Assembly: GCA_039794245.1 (NCBI GenBank)
Contig: JBDIVS010000006.1
Span: 1 to 64,000 of the forward strand
Reading direction: 5' to 3'
Source: DAITQM01 sp039794245
GTDB taxonomy: Bacteria; Pseudomonadota; Gammaproteobacteria; Xanthomonadales; Wenzhouxiangellaceae
Length of the DNA: 64,000 bases
Shown: positions 1-7,730 of the stretch, one piece after another
Layout: every line of letters begins with the position of its first letter
How positions within the stretch are numbered: the stretch's first letter is position 1
Translations under genes and position numbers: made by a program
Notes under the pieces: generated by a model
Databases searched by the model: none
Told to the model about the DNA's origin: nothing
The model's input: the letters and a program-made list of their open reading frames with translations, nothing else

Positions 1-430
1 TCCACTCCTCCTGTCATTCCGGAAATGGCCGCCTCTCCCCTCCTTGTCATTCCGGAAACGGCGGAGCCGTTATCCGGAATCCAGGATGTTTTTACTGGAT
101 TCCCGCATACGCGGGAATGACGAAAAATAGAGAGGGCGCGCCCACTCCACTCCTCCTGTCATTCCGGAAATGGCCGCCTCTCCCCTCCTTGTCATTCCGG
201 AAACGGCGGAGCCGTTATCCGGAATCCAGGATGTTTTTACTGGATTCCCGCATACGCGGGAATGACGAAAAAAAGGGGGCGCGCCCACTCCACCCCCCTT
301 GTCATTCCGGAAACGGCCGCCTCTCCCCTCTTGTCATTCCGGAAACGGCGGAGCCGTTATCCGGAATCCAGGATGTTTTTACTGGATTCCCGCATACGCG
401 GGAATGACGAAAAAACGGGGGGCGCGCCGG
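1..430. repeat. three tandem 145-bp repeat units with dRS3-like palindromes
   Basis: The stretch is built from about three near-identical units: the second starts at 146 with exactly the sequence at position 1, and the third is shifted by indels. Each unit holds TCATTCCGGAAACGGC, an imperfect palindrome around GCCGTTATCCGG, and then the 20-mer ATTCCCGCATACGCGGGAAT (first copy at 99-118). Units are separated by a GGCGCGCC-containing spacer. The 20-mer fits the ATTCCC-N8-GGGAAT pattern of neisserial dRS3 repeats; any relationship is inference. Short ORFs through it on both strands merely read the repeat and are not called. A CRISPR reading does not fit, because whole 145-bp units repeat with no variable spacers. 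Confidence 0.85.
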
Positions 431-588
431 CCTCTCCCCGCTTGTCATTGAATGGCTGGCACACCGGAGAACAGTAGAGCACGAAGGTCTCGCTCCGGCA
501 GATTCCCATCCTTCGTGACCCTTCGTGGTGAAAAATAGTTTTACCTCTGCCGTGCCGGCATTGGCAGGTGGGAATCGAGGGGCGAGAA

Positions 589-613
589 CCTTCCCCCGCG
601 GAGCGGGGGAAGG
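589..613. terminator. perfect GC-rich hairpin, possible terminator of the leftward 46-aa/DUF6502 unit
   Basis: An 11-bp perfect stem (CCTTCCCCCGC, loop GGA, GCGGGGGAAGG) lies 34 bases past the stop of the small leftward ORF at 647. A second small hairpin, CTCAG/CTGAG, lies between them. The T-run on the minus strand is weak (TTCT), and similar CCTTCCCCC stems occur elsewhere in the window (3350-3411, 49237-49263). It could therefore be a dispersed repeat acting as a terminator rather than a dedicated one. Confidence 0.4.
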
Positions 614-646
614 GGGTGGCTGCTCAGTGGAACTGAGCGGCGTGGC

Positions 647-787
647 TCAGAACGGCCACCAACTGAACAGCCCGGCAAGCCAGTCGCCGAACGATTCCGG
701 GGCGGCGGTGCCGGATTCGGCTACTGCCAGGGCTTCGGCGGTCCACAGCAGGGCCAGGGTCAGGGTCAGGGCGAGTTTGCGCAACAT
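647..787 (-). CDS. 46-residue secreted or periplasmic peptide of unknown function
   Basis: This small ORF begins with MLRKLALTLTLALLWTAEALA, a textbook signal peptide: basic n-region, Leu-rich core, and a probable cleavage site after ALA. It ends in a mature segment of about 25 residues, AVAESGTAAPESFGDWLAG followed by LFSWWPF, with a striking aromatic C-terminus. It starts 9 bases after the stop of the DUF6502-like gene on the same strand. A plausible Shine-Dalgarno (AGGAA) lies 6 bases before its ATG, so the two look like an operon. A hairpin follows it. I do not recognise a family. It could be a secreted peptide or small envelope protein. Being short it could be a chance ORF, but signal peptide, ribosome site and position agree. 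Confidence 0.6.
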   Translation of the reverse strand: MLRKLALTLTLALLWTAEALAVAESGTAAPESFGDWLAGLFSWWPF

Positions 788-796
788 GGCGGATTC

Positions 797-1741
797 CTAT
801 TTCGAACCGGGATCGGTCGATTTCTGGGACTTTTTCCCGGATCGAATCATACCCTCTGCGCCTCGGCCATGGTTTGGTGCATCGACTATCTCGCCGGTTT
901 CGGTGACCTTGTAGCCGGGAGAATCGCCGATCAGTTTCTGCGGGTTTTCGATCTCGAACCAGTGCAGCCCGAGCCCGGCTTCGATCTCGTGCTCGCCCGC
1001 TTCCACCGTGAAGTCTTCGTAGGGTTCCATCGTCCAGATCAGCTCGGCGACGATGTCCTCGAGCCGGTCGCGGACCGCGGCCCGGACCTCGGGCAGCTTG
1101 CCGGCCGGGAACTTGCGGCTGTGCAGGCGGCGCTGCAAATGGCGCGGCGTGTCGCTGCGGATATTGTTGATCAACGTGGCCAGCAGCGAGACGATGGCGC
1201 GGCGCGCTTCGTCGAGCATCTCCGGCGGGGTTTCGGCAAACACTTTGCGCCGAACGGCGCGGGCCATCCCCGCTTTCACTTCCACCAGCCCGCGCTGTTG
1301 CAGCACGTTCAACAGCCCGGAGCAGGTAAAATCGCTGCCGTACTGATCGTGCAGGTGCTGGAACGACGGAAAGGTATCGCCCTTGAGCGGCAGTTCGTTT
1401 GGGTACTGCGGGTCGGAGGCCCAGTGGCCCATGAACCGCGCGAGCAGATCGGTGCGGTCGCGGCGGTGGTCCTCGGCGAGCATCAGGCGGATGGCGCGCC
1501 GGCTGAAACCGGCGACGGCCATGATCTCGAAGCGGTTCAGGCCCTCTTCCTCCAGGGCCTTGATCTGGGTGTGATTCATGATCTGCCGCATGCGCTTGAC
1601 CGTGATGCCGGTCAGGCGGGCGATTTCGAGCAGCATCAGGGCGGTGTCCTTGAACAGCGCCTCGGCGGCCTCGCGGGTTTCGTCGGTTTCGTGTGTTCCA
1701 TCGGCGATGTGGGTTGCGCCGGCTTGGGTTTCATTGCTCAT
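797..1741 (-). CDS. DUF6502-like protein with helix-turn-helix-like segment
   Basis: The ATG at 1741 opens a 314-residue protein beginning MSNETQAGATHIADGT. The open frame runs much further upstream to 3442, but that extension is low-complexity antisense of apbE and is rejected. Residues about 28-90 are helical and include a helix-turn-helix-like stretch (LNRFEIMAVAGFSRRAIRLM). A middle block (FMGHWASDPQYPNELPLKG) and a later one resemble the DUF6502 family of gammaproteobacterial proteins of unknown function. No signal peptide or membrane helix is visible, so it is probably cytoplasmic and may bind DNA. The peptide gene at 647-787 follows directly. Family assignment is by motif memory and moderately sure. 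Confidence 0.65.
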   Translation of the reverse strand: MSNETQAGATHIADGTHETDETREAAEALFKDTALMLLEIARLTGITVKRMRQIMNHTQIKALEEEGLNRFEIMAVAGFSRRAIRLMLAEDHRRDRTDLLARFMGHWASDPQYPNELPLKGDTFPSFQHLHDQYGSDFTCSGLLNVLQQRGLVEVKAGMARAVRRKVFAETPPEMLDEARRAIVSLLATLINNIRSDTPRHLQRRLHSRKFPAGKLPEVRAAVRDRLEDIVAELIWTMEPYEDFTVEAGEHEIEAGLGLHWFEIENPQKLIGDSPGYKVTETGEIVDAPNHGRGAEGMIRSGKKSQKSTDPGSK

Positions 1742-2024
1742 CGGTGTCCGGGGTGTCAAACGGAAAACTCGGGCCTTGCCGGGGCAAGGCGGCACCGGGC
1801 CGGATATCCAGGCTGGGGATGACCCGCCCTGGAAATAACGACCCATACGGCTAATGCACCGCATGGTAATGCAAAATCCGTGGGATGGGTCGACCGACGG
1901 TCCCCAATTGTGAATTTTTGTTAATCCGGTTATGCCGTATCGCGCCTCCATCCCGGCCTTGCCCGTAAACGGGAGAGGAAGGGCGTTTTCCGTGTGCGCC
2001 CGAGTGCCGTACTGCTGCGCCCGC

Positions 2025-2162
2025 CTGCACGTCCCGGATCGACGGAGCGAGCGCGACGCGCTGATCGCCGCAACTGCGCTGGTCCACGGGATGGCCGTCG
2101 AAACGCGGAACGTAACTGATTTCAAGGACACCGGCGTCGATCTCGTCAATCCATGGCAATAA
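2025..2162 (+). pseudogene. C-terminal remnant of a VapC-type PIN toxin
   Basis: The last 45 codons before the TAA at 2160 read LHVPDRRSERDALIAATALV then HGMAVETRNVTDF and end DLVNPWQ. This is the characteristic C-terminal third of PIN-domain VapC toxins: the D-ALIAATA helix, the TRN-DF strand and a terminal NPW. Upstream, the same frame has no PIN-like N-terminus (no DTN motif) and no antitoxin gene precedes it, so only the tail survives. The remnant ends next to apbE, whose start overlaps the region. A second, less decayed vapBC locus lies at 51.6-52.2 kb. Confidence 0.75.
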
Positions 2163-2182
2163 CCGCTGTGTCGTTTGTTCTG

Positions 2183-3307
2183 ATGAAAATCGCCAACATC
2201 TCCCCTGCCCGGCTGCGGCGTCGTTCGTCGTTCGTCGTTCGCTGCTGGGGCCTGTCCCTGTTGCTGCTCACCGCCTGCGGCCGGCCGCCGGCAAATGAGC
2301 ACGAGGCGACGTATTTCGTCTTCGGGACGCTGGTCGAGGTCAAACTGCGCGGCGTGGACGAGACGGCGGCATATGCCGCATTCGGCCGCTTGCAGACCCT
2401 GTTCACCGGCCTGCACAGCGAGTGGCACCCATGGGAGCCCGGGGCGCTGACCTACCTCAACCGGGCGATCGCCGCCGATGAGGATTTCCGCGCCCCGCCC
2501 CGCCTGGTCGATTTGCTGGAAAAATCGGTCAAGATGGAAAAAGCGAGTTGCGGCCGCTTCAATCCGGCGATCGGGGCGCTGATCGAAGCCTGGGGGTTCC
2601 ACACCTCCGATTATCCGGTCCGCACGCCGCCGCCGGACGAGGCGACGATCGAACGATTGCTCGCCGCCCGGCCGCGGGCCGCCGATCTGCGGCTCGGCGG
2701 CCGGCGGATCAACAGCGCCAACCGCGCCGTACAGCTCGACCTCAGCGGCATCGCCAAGGGCGCGGCGGTCGATCTGGCGCTGGCCGAATTGCGCCACCTT
2801 GAGGTGCCGGCAGCGCTGGTCAACGCCGGCGGGGATCTGGCGGCTTACCGCCCCGTGCCTGACGAACCCTGGCGGGCGGCGATCCGCGATCCGCAGGGCG
2901 GCCTGCTCGCCGGCCTCGAACTTGAACCCGGCGAGGCGCTGTTCACCTCGGGCAATTACGAGCGCTACCGCGAAGACGCGGCCGAGCGCCGGCCGCACAT
3001 CATCGACCCGGCCACCGGCAAACCGGTTGCCCATCTCGCTTCGGCCAGTGTGCTGGCCGGCCAGGGCTGGCGTGCCGACGCGGCGGCCACGGCGCTGATG
3101 GTCGCCGGCCCCGACGGCGCCTGGCTGCCGATCGCCCGGCGGATGGGTATTAAAGAAGCGCTGATCGTCCGCGAGGACGGCCGCCTGGAACTCACCGCTG
3201 CGATGCGTGACCGGCTGCTCGGCGACGGCTGGCAAAAGCGGGTGGCGGCCGTCTATCCCGACGCGCCAGGTACGATCCCACTGTGCCCTGCCCCGCCGGT
3301 GCAATGA
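2183..3307 (+). CDS. apbE: FAD:protein FMN transferase (ApbE), lipoprotein
   Basis: ApbE attaches FMN covalently to threonines of redox proteins such as NqrB/NqrC and RnfD/RnfG on the periplasmic side of the membrane. The 374-residue protein starts at the ATG at 2183, which gives a basic n-region (LRRRSSF) and a lipobox LLLTAC with acyl Cys32. An in-frame ATG at 2153 would add ten residues. Family landmarks are LDLSGIAKG at 185-193, NAGGD at 214-218 and a FTSGNYERY motif near 262. The C-terminal RADAAATAL helix, with the Asp that binds Mg, is also present. No Nqr/Rnf or other flavinylation target is encoded nearby, so its substrate lies elsewhere. Confidence 0.93.
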   Translation: MKIANISPARLRRRSSFVVRCWGLSLLLLTACGRPPANEHEATYFVFGTLVEVKLRGVDETAAYAAFGRLQTLFTGLHSEWHPWEPGALTYLNRAIAADEDFRAPPRLVDLLEKSVKMEKASCGRFNPAIGALIEAWGFHTSDYPVRTPPPDEATIERLLAARPRAADLRLGGRRINSANRAVQLDLSGIAKGAAVDLALAELRHLEVPAALVNAGGDLAAYRPVPDEPWRAAIRDPQGGLLAGLELEPGEALFTSGNYERYREDAAERRPHIIDPATGKPVAHLASASVLAGQGWRADAAATALMVAGPDGAWLPIARRMGIKEALIVREDGRLELTAAMRDRLLGDGWQKRVAAVYPDAPGTIPLCPAPPVQ

Positions 3308-3349
3308 CCCGCCGCTCGCAACCGGGCGCGTCAGGTGCCCCCTCCCAAA

Positions 3350-3411
3350 CCCTTCCCCGCACGCGGGGGAGGGTTGAAAGTCATAGCCCCCTCCCCCGCG
3401 TGCGGGGAGGG
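3350..3411. repeat. pair of related inverted repeats (CCCTCCCCCGCG type)
   Basis: Two adjacent hairpins are present: CCCTTCCCCGCACGCGGGGGAGGG (3350-3373 region) and its cousin CCCTCCCCCGCGTGCGGGGAGGG (3389-3411). Each is an almost perfect palindrome, and together they are inverted copies. They sit between apbE and the patatin gene. They may end apbE transcription, but they look like a dispersed intergenic repeat, since similar stems occur at 589 and 49237. Confidence 0.6.
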
Positions 3412-3467
3412 CCGGGGTGGGAGCAGTCCCGGCACGTCGCATCGCTCACGAAATATGCAAGTCTCAA

Positions 3468-3480
3468 CCCAACAGTTGGG
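3468..3480. repeat. isolated CCCAACAGTTGGG palindrome matching the MITE-like element ends
   Basis: The 13-mer is the outer end of the element's left repeat (CCCAACAGTT) fused to the outer end of its right repeat (AACAGTTGGG). It is followed by TTAAC, as at 16650, 27652, 38484 and 40331. No internal element sequence remains. It could be the product of recombination between the two ends, or an unrelated palindrome. Confidence 0.45.
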
Positions 3481-3517
3481 TTAACTTATCGATACTTGCC
3501 GCCAGGAGGCGAAGACG

Positions 3518-5188
3518 ATGCGTAATACCGAATGCCGGCTCGGACTGGTGATGGCAGGCGCGGTGTCGGCCGGTGCCTACACCGCGGGGGTCATCGATTT
3601 TCTGCTGCAAGCCCTCGACGAATGGGACGCGGCGCGCGACCGGGGCATTGATGAGACCGTCCCACCGCACACGGTGGTGATCGACGTCATCGCCGGGGCT
3701 TCGGCCGGCGGCATGACCGCGGCGATGCTCGGCGGCCTCGTCGCCGGCCGGCGGCACACCCCGCTCGGCGACACCGACCCGGGCGGCGACGTCCCGGACA
3801 ACGTGCTGTTCCAGAGCTGGGTCAACGCGATCGACATCCGGCATTTTCTGGGTACCGGCGATCTTGCCGAGCCCGGCGCCCGGTTGGTCTCGTTGCTCGA
3901 TTCGAGTGTGCTCGTGCGGATCGCCGAAAAGGCGCTGCCGCTAGCTGCGGCAGCCGGTGAACGGCGGCGTTATGCCGCCGCCGATCTCGAATTGATCCTG
4001 ACGCTCGGCAACCTGCGCGGCGTGCCGTACAACCTGCCGTTTGCCGAAGCGTTCGACGGCCGTGCCCTCGCCGGCCGCGCCGGCCACGGCATGCGCCAGC
4101 ACCGCGACTACCTGCGCTTTCGCTTTGCCGCCGCCCCCGATGATGCGCTCGAACTCGATTGGGCCATGCAGGGCCGTAACTGGCCCCTGTTGCGCCAGGC
4201 AGCCCTGGCCACCGGCGCGTTTCCGCTCGGCCTTGCGGCGCGCCGGATCGAGCGCGCCGCCAGCGATTACGAGCAGCGCACGTTCAGCGCGCCGGGCAAA
4301 GGGCCGCTCGCCGACGGCCACTGCGAATGCCCGAAGGCCGTCCGCATCCGGCCCGCCTGGGGTGAGGGCCGGGCGGCGCCCGAGGATTATTCGTTTATTA
4401 GCGTCGATGGCGGCATATTCGACAACGAACCATACGAGCTCGCCCGCGCCCGGCTCAACCGGGAGCGGGCCGAGGCGACCTCGGCCGCAACCGCCGATCG
4501 CATCCTGCTCGCCATCGACCCGTTCCCCGACACCGCCGATTTTTCCACTGAGACGTATCGCGAACCCGGCGGCCTGCTCGAACTCCTGGTTCCGCTGCTC
4601 GGCGCGATGCTCAACCAGGCACGCTTCAAACCCGGCGAGCTGGCCCTTGCCGTCGACGACGAAACCGCAAGCCGGCGGCTGATCGCGCCGCATCGCGACG
4701 GCACGGCTCCCGGCGAGGCGCAGATCGCCTCCGGCCTGCTCGGCGGATTTTCCGGATTTCTCGACCGCCGGTTCCGCTTCCACGATTTCATGCTCGGCCG
4801 CGCCAACTGCCGGGCTTTTCTCGACAAGCACTTCACGCTGGCGGCCGACAATCCGCTTTTTGCCGGGTGGAGCGCGGCGCAGCGCGCGGCGCACAGCCGC
4901 GCCGGCGGCCGCTGCCCGGTGATTCCGCTTTATGGCCGCGCCCAGGGCGAAGTGCCGGTGCCGCCGTGGCCGAGGATCGCCCCGGACGAACTCGCAGACC
5001 TGAGCAAAATGCTAAAAAAACGGCTCGACCGGCTGCTGCCCGAATTGTTCAAGGAAGTGGTGCCCGGCAATGCGCTGTTTCGTAAAACCGCGGTGCTGCT
5101 CGCCCGCTGGACGCAAACCGGCGATTGGGCCAAACGATCTCTGGCCAGGGTCCGGGCGGAACTTGCAACCGCCGGACTTTTAGATTAG
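3518..5188 (+). CDS. patatin-like phospholipase/acyl hydrolase
   Basis: Patatin-domain enzymes hydrolyse acyl esters with a Ser-Asp dyad. The 556-residue protein carries the oxyanion loop GAVSAGAYTAG at 14-24, the nucleophile elbow GASAGG at 60-65 (Ser62) and the catalytic DG in SVDGGIFDNEP (Asp297). The start is fixed by a strong AGGAGG nine bases before the ATG. There is no signal peptide or transmembrane segment, so it is probably cytoplasmic or associated with the inner face of the membrane. The region after residue about 330 has no motif I recognise. It is a single-gene unit following a repeat-rich gap. Confidence 0.88.
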   Translation: MRNTECRLGLVMAGAVSAGAYTAGVIDFLLQALDEWDAARDRGIDETVPPHTVVIDVIAGASAGGMTAAMLGGLVAGRRHTPLGDTDPGGDVPDNVLFQSWVNAIDIRHFLGTGDLAEPGARLVSLLDSSVLVRIAEKALPLAAAAGERRRYAAADLELILTLGNLRGVPYNLPFAEAFDGRALAGRAGHGMRQHRDYLRFRFAAAPDDALELDWAMQGRNWPLLRQAALATGAFPLGLAARRIERAASDYEQRTFSAPGKGPLADGHCECPKAVRIRPAWGEGRAAPEDYSFISVDGGIFDNEPYELARARLNRERAEATSAATADRILLAIDPFPDTADFSTETYREPGGLLELLVPLLGAMLNQARFKPGELALAVDDETASRRLIAPHRDGTAPGEAQIASGLLGGFSGFLDRRFRFHDFMLGRANCRAFLDKHFTLAADNPLFAGWSAAQRAAHSRAGGRCPVIPLYGRAQGEVPVPPWPRIAPDELADLSKMLKKRLDRLLPELFKEVVPGNALFRKTAVLLARWTQTGDWAKRSLARVRAELATAGLLD

Positions 5189-5467
5189 CGAAACTCAGAT
5201 TCGAAAAGATCTGTCAAGCCAACCGTGTACCTGGGTTCATCACAGTGCCACCGGCGGCACACGTTTCTCGCCGAACATCAGCTGGATGATTTGTAGCGCC
5301 GGCTTACATGTATAACAATCTCATAATAGATTGGGCATGATTCTGCTGAGATCGAAAAAATACAACAATAAAACGACTACGAGAGCCAAGGTTCCAAGCC
5401 AGAAAAAGATCTCGCCCAGCACGAGAAACAGCAAATCAATATTCCGACCGCCGGCAGCGGCATCGAT

Positions 5468-6085
5468 GTGATCCTGGGTGCAACCAACCTGATCCAGGAT
5501 CCGAGCTTCGAGGCCGGTACGCCCAACCCCTCTTGGAACGAGGCATCCGTCAACTTCGGTACGCCGCTTTGTACAACGGCTGCGTGCGGCACCGGCGGCG
5601 GCACGGCCGGCCCCAACACTGGTACATGGTGGGCTTGGCTCGGTGGCACGGCGGCTACCGACGAAGTCGCATCGGTCGACCAGACCGTCACCATCCCGGC
5701 CGGAACCGCGACTTTGAGTTTTTTCATCTGGAACGGCTCGGCAGTGGCTGCCGGCCCCGACAGCCTGCTGGTGGATGTGGATGGCGGCAATGTCCTGACC
5801 CTGGCCGAGGATGACGCCTGCTGCACCGCCGGCTATGCCCAGGTCAACGTCGATGTTTCCGCCGCAGCCGATGGCGCTCCGCACAACATCAGCTTTGCGA
5901 TGTCAGAGACCGACGGGACGACCACCAATATCAATCTGGATGACGTCTCCTTGGCGGTCGTCGCCGGCGGGCCGACGTTACCGCCACCGGCCTCGGTACC
6001 GGCGTTGAGTGTCATCGGGCTTGGTACAATGCTGATCGCTCTGGGTCTTCTCGGCATATACGGCCTACGCCGGAAGAGCGCCTGA
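5468..6085 (+). CDS. IPTL-CTERM-type surface protein, apparently lacking its signal peptide
   Basis: The C-terminus shows a sorting tail: a proline-rich spacer, VPALSVIGLGTML, a hydrophobic helix and a final LRRKSA. This resembles IPTL-CTERM/PEP-CTERM signals that are processed by an exosortase-like system. The body (NLIQDPSFEAGTPNPSWNEA and following Gly/Thr/Asp-rich strands) looks like an extracellular beta-sandwich domain ending in LDDVSLAVV. The GTG at 5468 is the only start available just before the domain. The frame stays open only to 5372 and reads charged residues, not a signal peptide, so the 5' end seems lost or altered. It may be non-functional. Confidence 0.7.
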   Translation: MILGATNLIQDPSFEAGTPNPSWNEASVNFGTPLCTTAACGTGGGTAGPNTGTWWAWLGGTAATDEVASVDQTVTIPAGTATLSFFIWNGSAVAAGPDSLLVDVDGGNVLTLAEDDACCTAGYAQVNVDVSAAADGAPHNISFAMSETDGTTTNINLDDVSLAVVAGGPTLPPPASVPALSVIGLGTMLIALGLLGIYGLRRKSA

Positions 6086-6122
6086 CACACTGTTAGCCCG
6101 TTCGAAAACGCATTGAAACAAC

Positions 6123-6152
6123 AAAAGCCGCCATGGGAACATGGCGGCTTTT
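6123..6152. terminator. bidirectional rho-independent terminator
   Basis: A 13-bp perfect stem AAAAGCCGCCATG / CATGGCGGCTTTT with loop GGAA lies between the convergent CTERM gene and sufT. A- and T-runs on the two sides allow it to work on both strands. Confidence 0.85.
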
Positions 6153-6202
6153 GTACTGATGGCCGCAAAAACGTACGGCCTTACTCTCCTCCAGCACCAC
6201 GT

Positions 6203-6769
6203 TCAAAGCATCCCGGTTTCGAGCCGCGCCGCTTCGCTCATCATCGAGTAGTTCCACGGCGGGTCGAAGACCAGGTTGACCTTTGCCTCATCGACGGTCG
6301 GCACGGCCTCGACGCGCTGGCGGACGTCCTCGGCGAGGATCTCGCCCATGCCGCAACCCGGCGCGGTGAGCGTCATGTCGATTTCCACGGTACGCCCACC
6401 GGGCTCGCCGGGCCTGACTGCGCAGCGATAGACCAGGCCGAGATCGACGATGTTGACCGGAATTTCCGGGTCGTAACAGGACTTCAACTGTTCCCAGACC
6501 AGGGCCTCGACATCTTCGTCACCGGCGCCGGCGGGCAACTCGATCGCCGGCGGCGGCGTTTTGCCGATCGCCTCGGCATCGGCGCCGGCCAGCCGGAACA
6601 GGTTGCCTTCGATGTAGATCGTATAGCTGCCGCCCAGCGACTGGGTGAGGTAGCCGACCGTGCCGGACGGGATCGAGACGCGCTCGCCGCCGGGGATCAG
6701 CACCACCTCGGCATCGCGCTCGAAACGCACCGGTTGTCCGCCATAGCCGTGCATCATGCCACCGTGCAT
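6203..6769 (-). CDS. sufT: putative Fe-S cluster assembly protein SufT (DUF59/MIP18 family)
   Basis: SufT-type proteins aid maturation or repair of Fe-S proteins. The 188-residue protein has an N-terminal SufT-specific segment (FERDAEVVLIPGGERVSIP and YTIYIEGNLFRL). It is followed from about residue 84 by a DUF59 domain with CYDPEIPVNIVDLGLVY and the conserved TAPGCGMGEIL around the family's cysteine. PPWNYSMMSEAARLETGML closes it. The family's usual length is about 180. It starts 11 bases after the stop of bfr on the same strand, so it is co-transcribed with an iron-storage gene, in line with an iron-homeostasis role. Confidence 0.92.
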   Translation of the reverse strand: MHGGMMHGYGGQPVRFERDAEVVLIPGGERVSIPSGTVGYLTQSLGGSYTIYIEGNLFRLAGADAEAIGKTPPPAIELPAGAGDEDVEALVWEQLKSCYDPEIPVNIVDLGLVYRCAVRPGEPGGRTVEIDMTLTAPGCGMGEILAEDVRQRVEAVPTVDEAKVNLVFDPPWNYSMMSEAARLETGML

Positions 6770-6779
6770 CGTTTTGCCG

Positions 6780-7253
6780 TCAGCCGGATGACATCTGTTT
6801 CTGCAGGTAGTTTTCGATGCCGACCTCGGCGATCAGCCCAAGTTGGGTTTCCAGCCAATCGACATGCGCTTCCTCGCTTTCGAGTATCTCCTCGAACAAC
6901 TCGCGGCTGACGAAATCCTTGATGCTCTCGCAATACACGATCGCCTCGCGGAGCAGCGGCAGGGCTTCCATCTCGAGCCGAAGATCGCACTCGATCATCT
7001 CGCGCGGCTTCTCGCCGATGTAGAGCTTGCCGAGATCTTGCATGTTGGGCAGACCGTCGAGGAACAAGATGCGCTGGATCAGCCTGTCGGCGTGCTTCAT
7101 CTCGTCCACCGATTCGCTGTGCACCTTGTCGCCGAGGGCAGAGTAGCCGGCGTCGTGAAACATTCTGGAGTGCAGGAAATACTGATTGATCGCGGTCAGC
7201 TCGTTGCGCAGCGCCCGATTGAGATAGTCGATGACCTTGTTTTCGCCTTTCAT
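6780..7253 (-). CDS. bfr: bacterioferritin
   Basis: Bacterioferritin forms a 24-mer haem-containing shell that oxidises and stores iron. All ferroxidase ligands are at canonical positions: E18, E51, H54, E94, E127 and H130. The inter-subunit haem ligand M52 is also present (SVDEMKHADR). The length of 157 residues and N-terminus MKGENKVIDYLN match the family. It is the first gene of a leftward bfr-sufT unit. A possible extended -10 promoter lies about 25 bases upstream, and the partner ferredoxin gene bfd lies just upstream on the same strand. Confidence 0.97.
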   Translation of the reverse strand: MKGENKVIDYLNRALRNELTAINQYFLHSRMFHDAGYSALGDKVHSESVDEMKHADRLIQRILFLDGLPNMQDLGKLYIGEKPREMIECDLRLEMEALPLLREAIVYCESIKDFVSRELFEEILESEEAHVDWLETQLGLIAEVGIENYLQKQMSSG

Positions 7254-7275
7254 TTGTCGCTCCGTGGCCGGTTAA

Positions 7276-7284
7276 ATCATACCA
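7276..7284 (-). promoter_or_regulatory. possible extended -10 promoter for bfr-sufT
   Basis: On the minus strand TGGTATGAT carries the TGN extension and a good -10 hexamer (TATGAT) about 25 bases before the bfr ATG. No convincing -35 is seen, which is tolerated by extended -10 promoters. Confidence 0.4.
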
Positions 7285-7420
7285 GATCGGTACTATAAGA
7301 AAAAGATCGGAGCGAAGACGAAATGAGAAGTAATCCGATATGGCCGCGATGGGGCGAGCGTGGCGCGCCGCTGTGGCCTGGTGATGTTCCGCGCCGGAGG
7401 CGCCTGCCCTCTCTCTACTT

Positions 7421-7500
7421 TGTCATTCCGGACGCGCCCGCGGCAGCGGGCACGATCCGGCCTGCCTGCAGCAGGCAGGAATCCAGACGGATCACCGAAA
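7421..7500. repeat. dispersed TCATTCCGGA repeat with internal palindromes
   Basis: The intergenic stretch contains TGTCATTCCGGACGCGCCCG, a GCAGCGGG..CCTGCCTGCAGCAGGCAGG palindrome and a GGAATCC end. It is related in style to the tandem units at 1-430. It fills the gap between bfr and bfd; no gene is seen. Confidence 0.55.
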
Positions 7501-7719
7501 TCAGGCGCCCGGCGCCGCCGCCGGCCACGACGGCGTTGCGGGTTCGGCAACAGCTGGGTTCGAATGGCGTTCGAGAAACTCGCCGATCGCCGGCAGACAA
7601 CGGCCGCACTGGCCGCCGCAGCCGGTCGCCCGGTTGAGATCGGCAAGCGTTGTGCAGCCCTCGGCGATGGCCTCGGCCAGGTCGCGATCGGTCACGGCAT
7701 TGCACAGACAAAGATACAT
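7501..7719 (-). CDS. bfd: bacterioferritin-associated ferredoxin
   Basis: Bfd binds bacterioferritin and donates electrons to reduce and release stored iron. The 72-residue protein begins MYLCLCNAVTDRDLAEAI. It has the [2Fe-2S] ligands C4 and C6 plus C38 and C41 in GQCGRC, matching the E. coli arrangement; C34 is an extra cysteine. The C-terminal 20 residues are Ala/Pro-rich and atypical. A Fur-like box immediately upstream predicts derepression under iron starvation, as is usual for bfd. It lies upstream of bfr-sufT on the same strand, separated by a repeat. Confidence 0.93.
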   Translation of the reverse strand: MYLCLCNAVTDRDLAEAIAEGCTTLADLNRATGCGGQCGRCLPAIGEFLERHSNPAVAEPATPSWPAAAPGA

Positions 7720-7730
7720 GCAGCCAGCTT

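Noticed and set aside
1..430. Repeats resembling a CRISPR array
   Set aside because: Units are about 145 bp and repeated whole, with no variable spacers and no cas genes nearby.
1742..3442. N-terminal extension of the DUF6502 frame (up to 881 residues)
   Set aside because: It is antisense to apbE, of low-complexity Arg/Gly/Ala composition, and family-like sequence begins only at the ATG at 1741.
5337..5468. ATG at 5337 as start of the CTERM protein
   Set aside because: It is in a different frame and ends at a TGA at 5469 after 44 codons.
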